This document shows, in pieces, positions 40,983 to 51,617 of a stretch of DNA of 64,000 bases (within the stretch, counting starts at the first letter, position 1; every line of letters starts with the position of its first letter). Location: positions 5,053,501 through 5,117,500 of the forward strand of contig NZ_CP099760.1 of NCBI RefSeq assembly GCF_040760005.1, given 5' to 3'. Made by a program: the position numbers and the translations under genes. Under the pieces are notes generated by a model, which searched no databases, was not told where the DNA came from, and saw only the letters and a program-made list of their open reading frames with translations. This DNA comes from Pseudomonas sp. stari2. Its GTDB lineage: Bacteria; Pseudomonadota; Gammaproteobacteria; Pseudomonadales; Pseudomonadaceae.

Positions 40983-41585
40983 ATGTTGAAAATCGTCCAC
41001 CTGCTAATGGGCGCAGCAGCCCTGCTGCTGTCCTTCATACCTAGCTTGAGACCCGAAGCCGTACCTTACCTGCAACAACCCGATGCACTTTACCTGGCCT
41101 TTTTCGGCCTGCTGAACCTGGTCATTGCCCCGGTGATCCCTTACTGGAACAAAGGCCCGCGCCAGCATCTGCAAAATCTGGTCAGCGCATTGCTGGTGCT
41201 GACCGTCGTCCTGCAAACCCTGACCCTGATCGCGCCAATGCCTGTCATCGCCGGCCAGCCAGCTGTGCTATTCAGCCTGGTCATTGCTCTGGTTGCCGTG
41301 GCCGTGCACCTGGCCGTCAGCTTCTATAAATCCTCACCGGCCGCCGCTACGCAAAGCTACGACATGAGCAACCGCGATACCGGCACCGTCAAGTGGTTCA
41401 ACACTTCCAAGGGCTTCGGCTTTATCTCCCGGGATTCCGGCGATGATATTTTCGTGCACTTTCGTGCCATTCGTGGCGAAGGCCATCGCGTTCTGGTCGA
41501 AGGCCAGCGTGTGGAATTCTCGGTGATGAACCGTGACAAAGGCCTGCAAGCTGAAGACGTGATCGCCGCCCTGCCGCGTCGCTGA
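40983..41585 (+). CDS. Membrane protein with C-terminal cold-shock domain
   Basis: A 200-residue fusion. Residues 1 to about 115 form about four hydrophobic helices (first [14 protein letters not shown], then [37 protein letters not shown] and [19 protein letters not shown]). After a short linker, residues about 130-197 are a complete cold-shock domain ([20 protein letters not shown]2 IFVHF). This would tether a single-stranded nucleic-acid-binding domain to the inner face of the membrane. The position matches a P. aeruginosa gene I recall as a probable cold-shock protein. Both parts are in one uninterrupted frame. Confidence 0.88.
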   Translation: MLKIVHLLMGAAALLLSFIPSLRPEAVPYLQQPDALYLAFFGLLNLVIAPVIPYWNKGPRQHLQNLVSALLVLTVVLQTLTLIAPMPVIAGQPAVLFSLVIALVAVAVHLAVSFYKSSPAAATQSYDMSNRDTGTVKWFNTSKGFGFISRDSGDDIFVHFRAIRGEGHRVLVEGQRVEFSVMNRDKGLQAEDVIAALPRR

Positions 41586-41594
41586 TCCAGAACG

Positions 41595-41631
41595 AAAAAA
41601 CCGCGAACAGCCTGGCTGTTCGCGGTTTTTT
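41595..41631. terminator. Bidirectional terminator between the cold-shock fusion and slyX
   Basis: CCGCGAACAGC-CTG-GCTGTTCGCGG with six A before and six T after; serves both converging genes. Confidence 0.93.
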
Positions 41632-41655
41632 ATTGCCCTTACGAAATACGTGAAC

Positions 41656-41862
41656 TCAGTAATGCGGCGGCGGTGCGTCTTCTTCGAAAGATCCAAACTG
41701 GCCGACCATTTCCTCCTGACGCTTGAGCAGCGCGGCCATCTGCAACTGCAGATGTTCCATGACTCTCTGTTGTGCCACCAGCACGTCGTTCAACGCCTGA
41801 ATGGTGTCGTCCTGAAACGCCAGACGGCTTTCCAGATCGTTTACGCGCTCTTCCAGGTTCAT
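41656..41862 (-). CDS. slyX: SlyX family protein
   Basis: A 68-residue coiled-coil protein ([21 protein letters not shown], then a proline-rich PPPHY tail). Function unknown despite wide conservation. ATG 41862 was chosen because GGAGG lies seven bases upstream; the in-frame TTG six bases earlier is too close. It lies two bases after the HIT gene stop. Confidence 0.93.
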   Translation of the reverse strand: MNLEERVNDLESRLAFQDDTIQALNDVLVAQQRVMEHLQLQMAALLKRQEEMVGQFGSFEEDAPPPHY

Positions 41863-41864
41863 GG

Positions 41865-42290
41865 TCAAACCTCCAGAAACTTGAAATCGTCGTCCAGCAC
41901 CAGGCGCAGGCGCTCGCGGATCGCGGCGACCTGCTCGGCGCTGTAAGGTTTGGCGGGATGCTTGCCCCAGACCGGCGCTGGCCAGGCGGCATCGTCACGT
42001 TTACGCACAATCACATGCATATGCATCTGGCTGACGACGTTACCCAGCGTGGCGACGTTCATTTTGTCGGCATCGAACGAATCCTTGAGCACTTCCGCCA
42101 ACGCAGTGGTTTCCTGCCACAGACGCTGCTGGTCGGCGACATCCAATTGAAACAACTCGCTGATATCGTCGCGACGAGGCACCAGAATGAACCAGGGGTA
42201 GTTGGCGTCGTTGGACAGCAGCAACCGGCAGAGCGGGAAGTCGCCGATGGTCAACGTGTCCTGTTGAAGGCGTGAATCTAAAGCAAACAC
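41865..42290 (-). CDS. HIT-domain protein
   Basis: A 141-residue histidine-triad-type nucleotide-binding protein ([53 protein letters not shown]). In the triad, the first His of HxHxH is Gln (QMHMH) while the middle, normally catalytic His is kept. The start is GTG at 42290 with GGGAG eight bases upstream; frames further upstream are not credible coding. Operonic with slyX. Substrate unknown. Confidence 0.9.
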   Translation of the reverse strand: MFALDSRLQQDTLTIGDFPLCRLLLSNDANYPWFILVPRRDDISELFQLDVADQQRLWQETTALAEVLKDSFDADKMNVATLGNVVSQMHMHVIVRKRDDAAWPAPVWGKHPAKPYSAEQVAAIRERLRLVLDDDFKFLEV

Positions 42291-43168
42291 TGGGTGTACT
42301 CCCGGCTGATCGACAATATTCAGCTTAGTGGACCTGCCCGGTAGAGGGCGCACTAAACGACAGGACGGCAGCATACCTCCGAATGCCCTGCCCTTCACGA
42401 TGAAGCGGTGCCCCGTCATGGAACATTTCTGGCGATTGCGCACCAGCCCGAGACTCGCCGTGCCAGGCAACACGCCAAAATGACCATGACTCAATACCGC
42501 GTTCAGGGTCATGACAGGGCTCAAGTGTTTGAATTCAGTACAGCCGGAAAAAATATTTGCACCAAAACCGTACAGCGGGTCTACGCTCAATGGCTCGGGC
42601 ATCCGCCAAATACTCACTGAAAGGGTGAACCGGTAACGTTTTTGGTTGTCATGCGCAAAAACGCGGGAGACAACACCAAGCGAGCAAGCGCGTCAACCCT
42701 CATCAAAAAGGGGCGCGCGAGCCCTTATTTACAAGGTTTTTACAGCGACGAGCGGGGCAAGGGAAAAATAACCGCATCAATTTTGCGGTTTGTGCACGCT
42801 TGTTGCATTCGTACTCATATGGGCTATGAGCCCGCCACGGGAAGTGGTGGCTCAAACCCCGAAAAAAACAGTGGCAGGGTTGCCCGATGGAGATTCAAGT
42901 GTTTTGCCAGGGACTCTTTTTTACCGATGCAAAAAGGCCCAGAAACAGCGATAAAGTTGTCAGTCCGGCTGCATTGGTACTGTGAATTTGCGACATCAAC
43001 CAAGCCATTTGCGACAGCGTCGTAAAGAACATGAAAGGTTGTATGCGCAAGTATCGCCAACATTGTCGGCGTGATATAAGTTTGCGCCGACACAAAAAGA
43101 AAGAGCCGCCCAGATAATAAAACAGGTGGGACGGCAGTACTCTTCTAAAACCAAAGGAGCAAATCACG
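42291..43168 (+). other. Long gene-free region upstream of oprD
   Basis: This 878-base stretch has lower coding quality than its surroundings and no credible gene; the longest open frames lack ribosome sites and family features. It includes an 8-bp inverted repeat TGTCGGCG / CGCCGACA (43064-43071, 43085-43092) close to oprD, suited to an operator or leader hairpin. The 3' end has AAAGGAG before the oprD ATG. A small RNA or complex promoter could lie here, but I cannot identify one. Confidence 0.5.
43064..43092. promoter_or_regulatory. Inverted repeat in the oprD leader/promoter
   Basis: TGTCGGCG and CGCCGACA, 13 bases apart, about 77-105 bases before the oprD ATG. Whether it works as DNA operator or RNA hairpin is not decided. 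Confidence 0.4.
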
Positions 43169-44515
43169 ATGCGCGTGATGAAGTGGAGCATGATCGCACT
43201 GGCCGTTACAGCAGCCAGTACTCAGTTGGCTACGGCCGCACCGTTTGTTAGTGACCAGTCTGAAGCCAAAGGCTTTGTTGAAGACGCCAAACTGACCGAA
43301 ACGTTGAAGAACTACTACTTCAACCGTGACAACAAGAACGGCGGCCACGACCAGAAAGACTGGACCCAGGGTTTCCTCGGCAACTTCACTTCCGGTTACA
43401 CCCAAGGCACCGTAGGCGTCGGTATCGATGCATTCGGTTACCTGGCGGTCAAACTGGACGGCGGTGACGGTACTTCCGGTACCGGTAACATGAGCCGCAG
43501 CAATACTGTCAAAGCCAACGGTTATGCCCATGACGTTGATGAGAGCCAAGGCAAAGCCGGCGCAGCCATCAAGTTCCGAATCTCCAAGACCGAGCTGAAA
43601 ATCGGCGACCAGCAGCCAAGCACTGCCCCAGTGTTCGCTGTCGGCGGTTCCCGTATCCTTCCGCAAACTGCCAGCGGCTTCCAGTTGCAGAGCAGCGAAG
43701 TCAAAGATCTTGACCTCGAAGCCGGTCACTTCTACTCGGCTACCAGCCAGGACAAAAACGCTCGTGAAGGCGGCCTCTACGCCACCTACGCAGGCGTTGA
43801 AGCCAAAAACATCGACTACTTCGGTGGTAAATACGGCATCACCGACAACCTGACCGCATCGCTGTACGGCGCCAAGCTGGAAGACATCTGGAACCAGTAC
43901 TACGCGAACGTGAACCTCACCACGCCATTCGGTGGTGACACTTCGCTGAACACTGACTTCAACATCTACCGCACCACCGATACCGGTAGCGCCAAAGCCG
44001 GTGACATCAGCAACACCGCGTTCTCCCTGGCGACTGCCCTGTCGTTCCTGAAGGCACACACCTTCACCCTGGCCTTCCAGAAGGTCAACGGCGACACCCC
44101 GTTCGACTACATCGGCGTGGGCAAGAACAACCGTGGCGGCGACTCGATCTTCCTCGCCAACTCGATCCAGTACTCCGACTTTAACGGTGCAGGCGAGAAA
44201 TCCCTGCAAGCCCGTTACGACCTGAAAATGGCCGAGTACGGCGTTCCTGGTCTGAGCTTCATGGTTCGCTACGTCAAAGGCTGGGATATCGACGGTACCC
44301 ACACTCCAGCGGGTAGCGCTTACGCCGGTCTCTACGGTGAAGATGGCAAACACCACGAAACCAACTTTGAAGCCAAATATGTGGTTCAAAGCGGTCCGGC
44401 AAAAGATCTGTCCTTCCGTATTCGTCAAGCGTGGCACGTTGCTAACGCTGATGAAGGCGAAGGCGACGTTAAAGAGTTCCGTCTGATCACCGAGTACCCA
44501 CTGAACATCTTGTAA
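43169..44515 (+). CDS. oprD: OprD-family outer-membrane porin
   Basis: A 448-residue outer-membrane channel with a signal peptide (ALAVTAASTQLATAA) and the OprD fold: FVEDAKLTETLKNYYFNRDN near the mature start, DWTQGFLGNFTSGYTQGTVGVGIDAFGY, and a C-terminal strand FRLITEYPLNIL. Location beside HIT-slyX-dps matches P. aeruginosa oprD, the basic-amino-acid porin. Substrate here is inferred from that. AAGGAG precedes the ATG. Confidence 0.93.
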   Translation: MRVMKWSMIALAVTAASTQLATAAPFVSDQSEAKGFVEDAKLTETLKNYYFNRDNKNGGHDQKDWTQGFLGNFTSGYTQGTVGVGIDAFGYLAVKLDGGDGTSGTGNMSRSNTVKANGYAHDVDESQGKAGAAIKFRISKTELKIGDQQPSTAPVFAVGGSRILPQTASGFQLQSSEVKDLDLEAGHFYSATSQDKNAREGGLYATYAGVEAKNIDYFGGKYGITDNLTASLYGAKLEDIWNQYYANVNLTTPFGGDTSLNTDFNIYRTTDTGSAKAGDISNTAFSLATALSFLKAHTFTLAFQKVNGDTPFDYIGVGKNNRGGDSIFLANSIQYSDFNGAGEKSLQARYDLKMAEYGVPGLSFMVRYVKGWDIDGTHTPAGSAYAGLYGEDGKHHETNFEAKYVVQSGPAKDLSFRIRQAWHVANADEGEGDVKEFRLITEYPLNIL

Positions 44516-44541
44516 TCGTCAGTGGTTAGTTTGGTTGAATG

Positions 44542-44572
44542 AAAAAGGCCCATCTTCGGATGGGCCTTTTTT
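44542..44572. terminator. Terminator of oprD
   Basis: GGCCCATC-TTCG-GATGGGCC with A-run before and six T after. Confidence 0.93.
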
Positions 44573-44635
44573 ATTGCCTGTTGCTTGTAATACATGCCTG
44601 ACCGATAAGTCAGGCAATTGATTAGCAACCTATCA

Positions 44636-45475
44636 TTAAACTGCCGACTCCTGAACCACACGAATCACTCGTTGTGGAAACGGAATATCGATGCCGGCAG
44701 CCTTCAAACGATCGCGGGATTGTTCATTGAACATGAACATCACATCCCAATAATCTGCAGTTTTAACCCAGACCCGCAGAGAAACAGTGATCGAACTATC
44801 ACCCAGCGTCGAAATGACAGCCTGAGGCGCCGGATCCTGCAGCACGCGATCATCTTTAGCCAGATCCAGCAGCACCTGACGGGCCTTTTGTAGATCGGCT
44901 TCGTAATCGACACCCACATCAAACACAACCTTGCGGGTTGGCTGACGGTTGGTGTTGGTAATGATGCCGTTCGACAGATTGCCGTTCGGTACGATGATGG
45001 TCTTGTTGTCGCCGGTGCGCAGTACGGTGTGGAAAATCTGGATGCTGTCGACAGTACCCGCCACGCCTTGCGCTTCGATCCAGTCACCGATTCGGAACGG
45101 GCGGAACAGCAGAATCAGCACGCCACCGGCGAAGTTCGCCAGGCTGCCCTGCAATGCCAGGCCGATGGCAAGGCCGGCCGCACCGATTGCCGCCACGAAC
45201 GAAGTGGTCTCGACACCGATCATCGACGCCACGCTGACGATCAACAGCACCTTGAGAATGATGTTGGCCAGGCTGCTGATGAAACCTTGCAAAGCCAGGT
45301 CGGCATTGCGCAGAGCCAACAGGCCACCCAGTTTTTGCGTAACCTTGTTGATCAGCCACCAGCCGATCGCCAGGGTAATCACCGCCAGCAGAACACGGCT
45401 GCCGTATTCCATGATCATCGGAATCCACGCCTGGGACGCCTTGACAAGGTTGTCTACCTCAGCATTCAAATCCAT
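44636..45475 (-). CDS. Small-conductance mechanosensitive channel (MscS family)
   Basis: A 279-residue channel with three TM helices. TM3 is the Ala/Gly-rich pore helix (AAIGAAGLAIGLALQGSLANFAGG), followed by the cytoplasmic beta and alpha/beta domains (FRPFRIGDWIEAQGVAGTVDSIQIFHT; IIVPNGNLSNG). Length is that of classical E. coli MscS (286). It would open on hypo-osmotic stretch. Confidence 0.95.
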   Translation of the reverse strand: MDLNAEVDNLVKASQAWIPMIMEYGSRVLLAVITLAIGWWLINKVTQKLGGLLALRNADLALQGFISSLANIILKVLLIVSVASMIGVETTSFVAAIGAAGLAIGLALQGSLANFAGGVLILLFRPFRIGDWIEAQGVAGTVDSIQIFHTVLRTGDNKTIIVPNGNLSNGIITNTNRQPTRKVVFDVGVDYEADLQKARQVLLDLAKDDRVLQDPAPQAVISTLGDSSITVSLRVWVKTADYWDVMFMFNEQSRDRLKAAGIDIPFPQRVIRVVQESAV

Positions 45476-45507
45476 CTTTTATCTCCTGATTGCCGGCTTC
45501 CCGGGCT

Positions 45508-45564
45508 GAAAAAATCAGCGGCAGAACGACCGGACCTGTTGGGGCTCAATCGTTTCTGCCGCTG
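45508..45564 (-). terminator. Terminator of yajQ
   Basis: On the minus strand CAGCGGCAGAA pairs with TTCTGCCGCTG (11 bp, long loop) and is followed by ATTTTTT. Confidence 0.75.
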
Positions 45565-45613
45565 CTTGGGCCTCGGACGCTGAAAACGCCGAGAGGTTCC
45601 CGACTCGGATGGC

Positions 45614-47157
<1,544 letters not shown>

Positions 47158-47202
47158 GCAGCGGCTACGCTGCCCACTTGTTCCTTTGTTGCGATAAGCC
47201 CG

Positions 47203-49239
47203 ATGCCATTGCGCCAGCGCCTCGAAAACCTGCCGGTCGGCCAGAAACTGCTGGCCGCCCTGCTGGTGCTGTTGACCACCGTGTTACTGGTCGCCAACCT
47301 GACCTTCATCAGCGCCGCCTATTACATTTCCCAGGAAAGCATGGCGCCCCAGGCGCTGCAGACCATTGGCCGTCTGGTGGCGAACCCGAGCCTGATCGCC
47401 GAAGCGCTGCAATCACCGCAGAGCGCCGAACGCCTGCTCAAGGAGCTCGACAGCTACTCGCCGCTGCGGGCGGCCGCCCTGTATGACGGCAAGGGCGACC
47501 GCATCGCGCAGGTGCAACGCGGCGACAAGCTCAATCTGCCGGAGCGCTACCGGCACATCGAAGCCTGGCAACTCACCGAGTTTCGCAGCAATCAATTGAT
47601 CACCCTGCCCCGTCCCGGCACTGCGCCGGGTCATCTGCTGTTGGTGGCCAGCAGCGAACTGCCGATGGCGTTCTACACCGGTACCCTGACGGCGAGCCTG
47701 GGGATCCTGATCTTCAGCGTGCTGTTGTGGCTGGTGATTGCCCGGCAGATCAAACGCCTGATCACCCGGCCAATCCACGAACTCGAAGAGCTGTCCCGCC
47801 AGGTGACTCGCGAGGAGAACTACGCCCTGCGCGCTTCCCGTGGCAACCACGACGAAATCGGCAGTCTGGCCGAGGCCTTCAACACCATGCTTTCACGCAT
47901 CGAGGCGCGGGAGCAGCAGCTCAAGCGCGCCCGCGATGACTCGCAAGCCGCTTACGATCAGGCTCAGGGGCTGGCCGAAGAAACCCGCCACACCAACCGC
48001 AAACTGGAGCTGGAAGTCCAGGTGCGCAGCAAGATCGAGAAGAAACTCACCGGTTTCCAGAACTACCTCAACAGCATCATCGACTCCATGCCTTCGGCGC
48101 TGATCGCCCTCGACGAGCAGCTCTACGTCACGCAATGGAACCAGGAAGCCAGCGCCCTCTCCGGTACCCGGCTGGACGAAGCACTGAATCAGCCGATCTT
48201 CCTCGCGTTTGAACCGCTCAAGCCATTCCTGCCGCAGCTCAAGCAGACCGTCGAACAACACACCGTGGCGAAAATCGAGCGGGTGACCTGGTTCAAGGAC
48301 GACGAGCCCAAACATTACGCCCTGACCTTCTACCCGCTGATGGGCGGTGCCGGGCGCGGTGTGGTGATCCGTATCGACGACATCACCCAGCGCCTGTCAC
48401 TGGAGGACATGATGGTGCAGTCGGAAAAAATGCTCTCGGTCGGCGGCCTCGCGGCCGGCATGGCCCACGAAATCAACAACCCGCTGGGCGCGATCCTGCA
48501 CAACGTGCAGAACATTCGCCGGCGTCTGTCGCCCGACCTGCCGAAAAACCTTGAACAGGCCGAACAACTGGGCATCGAGCTGGAAACCGTGAACCGTTAT
48601 CTGCAAGGCCGGGAAGTCCCGCAACTGCTCGACGGTATCCAGCAGGCCGGGGCCCGGGCGGCAAAGATCGTCACCCACATGCTCAGTTTCAGCCGCCGCA
48701 GCACCCGGCAGATGGCACCGTGCGACCTGCCGGCGCTGATCGATCAAGCCGTGGAAATCGCCGGTAACGACTTCGACCTGGCCATCGGCTTCGACTTCAA
48801 GGGCCAGGCAATCATCCGTCAGTTCGACCCGGCGCTGGGACCGGTTCCGGGCACCGCCAACGAGCTGGAACAAGTGCTGCTCAACCTGCTGAAAAACGCC
48901 GCGCAGGCGATTCACCTGCGCGAAGACGACAGCGAGCCGGGGCGAATCATCCTGCGCACCAGACTCAATCCGCCATGGGCCGAAATCCAGGTCGAAGACA
49001 ACGGCATCGGCATGAGCGAGAACGTGCGCAAACGCACCTTCGAGCCGTTCTTCACCACCAAGGAAATCGGCCAGGGCACGGGGCTCGGACTGTCGGTGTC
49101 GTACTTCATCATCACCAACAATCACAAAGGGCAGATGGAAGTGCAGTCGGCACCGGGGCAAGGCACCTGCTTCACCCTGCGCCTGCCGCTCGCGCAACCG
49201 ACACCCATCGCCGCCGAAACCAATCAAATACCGAGGTAA
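47203..49239 (+). CDS. Membrane sensor histidine kinase with HAMP and PAS domains
   Basis: A 678-residue kinase. TM1 about 15-42, a periplasmic sensor to about 155, TM2 about 158-180, HAMP about 181-240, coiled coil, PAS about 285-395, then the kinase core with phosphorylated His422 (GMAHEINNPLGA), N box (ELEQVLLNLLKNAAQ), and G boxes (VEDNGIGM, GTGLGLSVSYFI). No receiver domain and no response regulator nearby, so it is an orphan in this window. Gene order matches P. aeruginosa PA4398, reported to affect swarming and biofilm. The cobalamin adenosyltransferase gene begins three bases after its stop. Confidence 0.92.
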   Translation: MPLRQRLENLPVGQKLLAALLVLLTTVLLVANLTFISAAYYISQESMAPQALQTIGRLVANPSLIAEALQSPQSAERLLKELDSYSPLRAAALYDGKGDRIAQVQRGDKLNLPERYRHIEAWQLTEFRSNQLITLPRPGTAPGHLLLVASSELPMAFYTGTLTASLGILIFSVLLWLVIARQIKRLITRPIHELEELSRQVTREENYALRASRGNHDEIGSLAEAFNTMLSRIEAREQQLKRARDDSQAAYDQAQGLAEETRHTNRKLELEVQVRSKIEKKLTGFQNYLNSIIDSMPSALIALDEQLYVTQWNQEASALSGTRLDEALNQPIFLAFEPLKPFLPQLKQTVEQHTVAKIERVTWFKDDEPKHYALTFYPLMGGAGRGVVIRIDDITQRLSLEDMMVQSEKMLSVGGLAAGMAHEINNPLGAILHNVQNIRRRLSPDLPKNLEQAEQLGIELETVNRYLQGREVPQLLDGIQQAGARAAKIVTHMLSFSRRSTRQMAPCDLPALIDQAVEIAGNDFDLAIGFDFKGQAIIRQFDPALGPVPGTANELEQVLLNLLKNAAQAIHLREDDSEPGRIILRTRLNPPWAEIQVEDNGIGMSENVRKRTFEPFFTTKEIGQGTGLGLSVSYFIITNNHKGQMEVQSAPGQGTCFTLRLPLAQPTPIAAETNQIPR

Positions 49240-49242
49240 ACC

Positions 49243-49824
49243 ATGGGCTTTCGCTTGTCGAAGATCTACACCCGCACCGGCGACAAAGGCGAAACCGGCC
49301 TCGGCGATGGTCGCCGCGTCCCCAAGGATCATCCGCGCATCGAGGCCATTGGCGAGGTTGACACCCTGAACAGTCAGGTCGGCGTACTGCTGGCCGGGTT
49401 GCTCGCCGAATGCGAAAACTGCCCCGGACTCAGTGAATTGATCGACGTGTTGGCGCCCTGCCAACATCGACTGTTCGACCTGGGTGGCGAGCTGGCGATG
49501 CCGGAATATCAGGCGCTGAACACCGCAGAAATCGAACGGCTGGAAGCCGCCATCGATGTGTGGAACGAGGAATTGGGGCCGCTGGAGAACTTCATTCTGC
49601 CCGGCGGTTCGATGCTGATTGCCCAGGCTCATGTCTGCCGCAGCCTGGCGCGCAGTGCCGAGCGACGTTGTCAGCATTTGAATGCGATCGAACCGTTGGC
49701 CGGGGTTGGCCTGGCGTATATCAATCGCTTGTCGGATTTGTTGTTTGTAGCAGCGAGGCTGATTGCGCGGCGCCAGGGCATTGCTGAAATTCTGTGGCAA
49801 CCGGCGGCAAAACCCGAAAACTGA
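49243..49824 (+). CDS. Cob(I)alamin adenosyltransferase, PduO type
   Basis: A 193-residue helical-bundle ATP:cob(I)alamin adenosyltransferase that makes adenosylcobalamin. The ATP site is TRTGDKGETGLGDG near the N-terminus, and the family signature RSLARSAERRC is near the C-terminus. It begins three bases after the sensor kinase stop, implying one transcript. Confidence 0.93.
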   Translation: MGFRLSKIYTRTGDKGETGLGDGRRVPKDHPRIEAIGEVDTLNSQVGVLLAGLLAECENCPGLSELIDVLAPCQHRLFDLGGELAMPEYQALNTAEIERLEAAIDVWNEELGPLENFILPGGSMLIAQAHVCRSLARSAERRCQHLNAIEPLAGVGLAYINRLSDLLFVAARLIARRQGIAEILWQPAAKPEN

Positions 49825-49853
49825 TCACTCCCACGCCTGGCGCGGGAGTGATC
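49823..49853. repeat. REP-like palindrome
   Basis: GATCACTCCC and GGGAGTGATC, a perfect 10-bp inverted repeat touching the stop codon of the adenosyltransferase gene. Similar in form to the element between arcB and arcC. Confidence 0.6.
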
Positions 49854-49863
49854 GGATGCCCAT

Positions 49864-50808
49864 TCAGGCCTCAGGCCAGAACGCCCGAATCCCCGCCACG
49901 CCCTGAGCCCCGGCATTCCACGCTTTCTCGCGCTCCGCAGGGCCGACGCCACCCAACAGAAATACCGGTTTGCTGAAGCCTTCGATCAGTGTCGAAGCCT
50001 GTTCCCAGCCCAGCGGCTGCGCATCCGGATGAGTCAGGGTCGGCTGCACCGGCGACAGGGTGACGAAATCCACGCCCATCTGCTCGGCCAGCGCCAGTTC
50101 TTCAGCATCGTGGCAGGACGCTGCCAGCCAGCGCTCCGCCGGTAGCGGACGCCCCGCTGCCGCGTACTTGCGCAGTTGCGCCGAGGTGATGTGCCAACCG
50201 GCGGACGGGAAATCGCCCAGCCATTCAAACGGGCCCTTGATCATCAACTGTGCCTTGCCGGCACACAGGCCCACAGCGTCCACCGCCAGATCGCGGTACT
50301 TCGGGTCATAACCATTGGGCGCACGCAGCTGGATCAGCTTGATGCCACCGGCAATCGCTTTCTGGATACCGCGCAGCAAGGCCGGGGCTTCCAGGTCTTC
50401 CGGGGTAATCAGGTATTCAGCTGGCAGACGTGCCGCCGCCACGATCGGCTGGTTGGCCGCCGGGAACTCGTAGTTCGTCAGTTCCCTGGCCGACACCCAG
50501 GCCAATGGCTGGCCTTCGGCGCCGTGGGGTTCGCCGGTGAAGCTTGAGACTTCCCAAACATCCAGCAACACCTGCTTGTCCGGGTAATCATGACGAACCT
50601 TGATCATCGGGCGAGCGGCGCCGACGACAATGCCCAGTTCTTCGTGCAGCTCACGGGCCAGCGCGGTCTGCACCGACTCTTCGGCTTCGACCTTGCCACC
50701 GGGAAACTCCCAGAGACCACCCTGATGCTGAGTGTCAGCCCGGCGGGCGATCAGAATCTTGCCGCTGCCGTCACGAATGACGGCGGCGGCGACGTGTACA
50801 CGTTTCAC
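49864..50808 (-). CDS. Nudix hydrolase fused to a thiamine-phosphate-synthase-like domain
   Basis: A 314-residue two-domain protein. Residues 1 to about 130 are MutT-like (Nudix box GGKVEAEESVQTALARELHEELGI), expected to clear 8-oxo-dGTP. After a linker, about 150-314 resemble ThiE/TenI (GIKLIQLRAPN, GWHITSAQL, DFVTLSPVQPTLTHPD, FLLGGVGP). The start is GTG 50808, sharing GTGA with the glutathione transferase stop; GGAGGA is nine bases upstream. Such fusions are known in pseudomonads; the job of the C-terminal part is unclear. Confidence 0.9.
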   Translation of the reverse strand: MKRVHVAAAVIRDGSGKILIARRADTQHQGGLWEFPGGKVEAEESVQTALARELHEELGIVVGAARPMIKVRHDYPDKQVLLDVWEVSSFTGEPHGAEGQPLAWVSARELTNYEFPAANQPIVAAARLPAEYLITPEDLEAPALLRGIQKAIAGGIKLIQLRAPNGYDPKYRDLAVDAVGLCAGKAQLMIKGPFEWLGDFPSAGWHITSAQLRKYAAAGRPLPAERWLAASCHDAEELALAEQMGVDFVTLSPVQPTLTHPDAQPLGWEQASTLIEGFSKPVFLLGGVGPAEREKAWNAGAQGVAGIRAFWPEA

Positions 50809-51437
50809 GACTGCAATTCCTCCAGTCCAGCCTTTTGCCAGGCCTTGAAGGCCGGCCATTGGTAGACGGTTTCAACATAGGCTTCATCTTCGGCCGGCAG
50901 CTTCACCTGATAGGTGCGCAGACGTACGGCAATCGGTGCGAAGAACGCATCGGCCAGCGACACCCGACCAAACAGAAACGGCCCGGCCTCGGTCGCCGCC
51001 GCACGGCATTCGGCCCACAGCGCAAGCATGCGCTCGACATCGACCTTCACTTCCGGCGGTACCGGATTGAGCGGTGCGTCGTGGCTCAGGTTGAACGGCA
51101 TGTGATTGCGCATGGCAAAGAAGCCGCTGTGCATCTGCGCGCAGGCAGAACGTGCCTGGGCACGAGCAGCGATATCACTCGGCCAGAGTTGCTCGGAAGG
51201 AAACTGCTCGGCCAGGTATTCGGCAATCGCCAGGGAGTCGGCGATGGTGCCTCGTGCGGTGGTCAGCAGCGGCACCTTGCCGGTCGGCGAATGCGCCAGC
51301 AGCCGCTCGCGGGTGTCGGGCTTGCCGAGTTTGACCAGTTCTTCGGTGTAGGGCGCGCCGGTCAGTTCAAGCGCCAGCGCCGCGCGCAGGGACCAGGAGG
51401 AAAGCAGTTTGTCGCCGATGATCAGGTGAAGGCTCAT
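50805..51437 (-). CDS. Glutathione S-transferase family protein
   Basis: A 210-residue GST: thioredoxin-fold N-domain (LIIGDKLLSSWSLRAALALELTGAPY, with SSWS as probable active site, and SPTGKVPLL, DSLAIAEYL) and an all-helical C-domain (FGRVSLADAFFAPIAVRL). Its stop overlaps the downstream Nudix start by four bases. Substrate unknown. Confidence 0.93.
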   Translation of the reverse strand: MSLHLIIGDKLLSSWSLRAALALELTGAPYTEELVKLGKPDTRERLLAHSPTGKVPLLTTARGTIADSLAIAEYLAEQFPSEQLWPSDIAARAQARSACAQMHSGFFAMRNHMPFNLSHDAPLNPVPPEVKVDVERMLALWAECRAAATEAGPFLFGRVSLADAFFAPIAVRLRTYQVKLPAEDEAYVETVYQWPAFKAWQKAGLEELQS

Positions 51438-51496
51438 GATTGAGGTGCCTTTTCGTCAGAGAATCAGTTTCAGACTCGTAGCGTCTGATCTGCCGT

Positions 51497-51589
51497 CTTC
51501 GCGGGCAAGCCCGCTCCCACAGTGATTGTTGTCGGGCACAAAGCTTGTGTACACCGTCGAATCCTGTGGGAGCGGGCTTGCCCGCGAAG
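51497..51589. repeat. REP doublet with perfect 26-bp arms
   Basis: An arm starting CTTCGCGGGCAAGCCCGC at 51497 is exactly mirrored at 51564-51589 across 41 bases. This is the classical fluorescent-Pseudomonas REP pair and lies between the GST and argJ genes. Confidence 0.92.
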
Positions 51590-51617
51590 AGGCCAGTCGC
51601 CCACTCCCTGTTTCAGA

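Noticed and set aside
42642..43025. 127-residue open frame in the gap before oprD
   Set aside because: No ribosome site, irregular composition, no recognisable domain.
42291..43168. CrcZ/CrcY-like sRNA in the oprD gap
   Set aside because: I did not find the repeated CA/A-rich Hfq motifs expected for these RNAs, and the neighbours are not cbrB.
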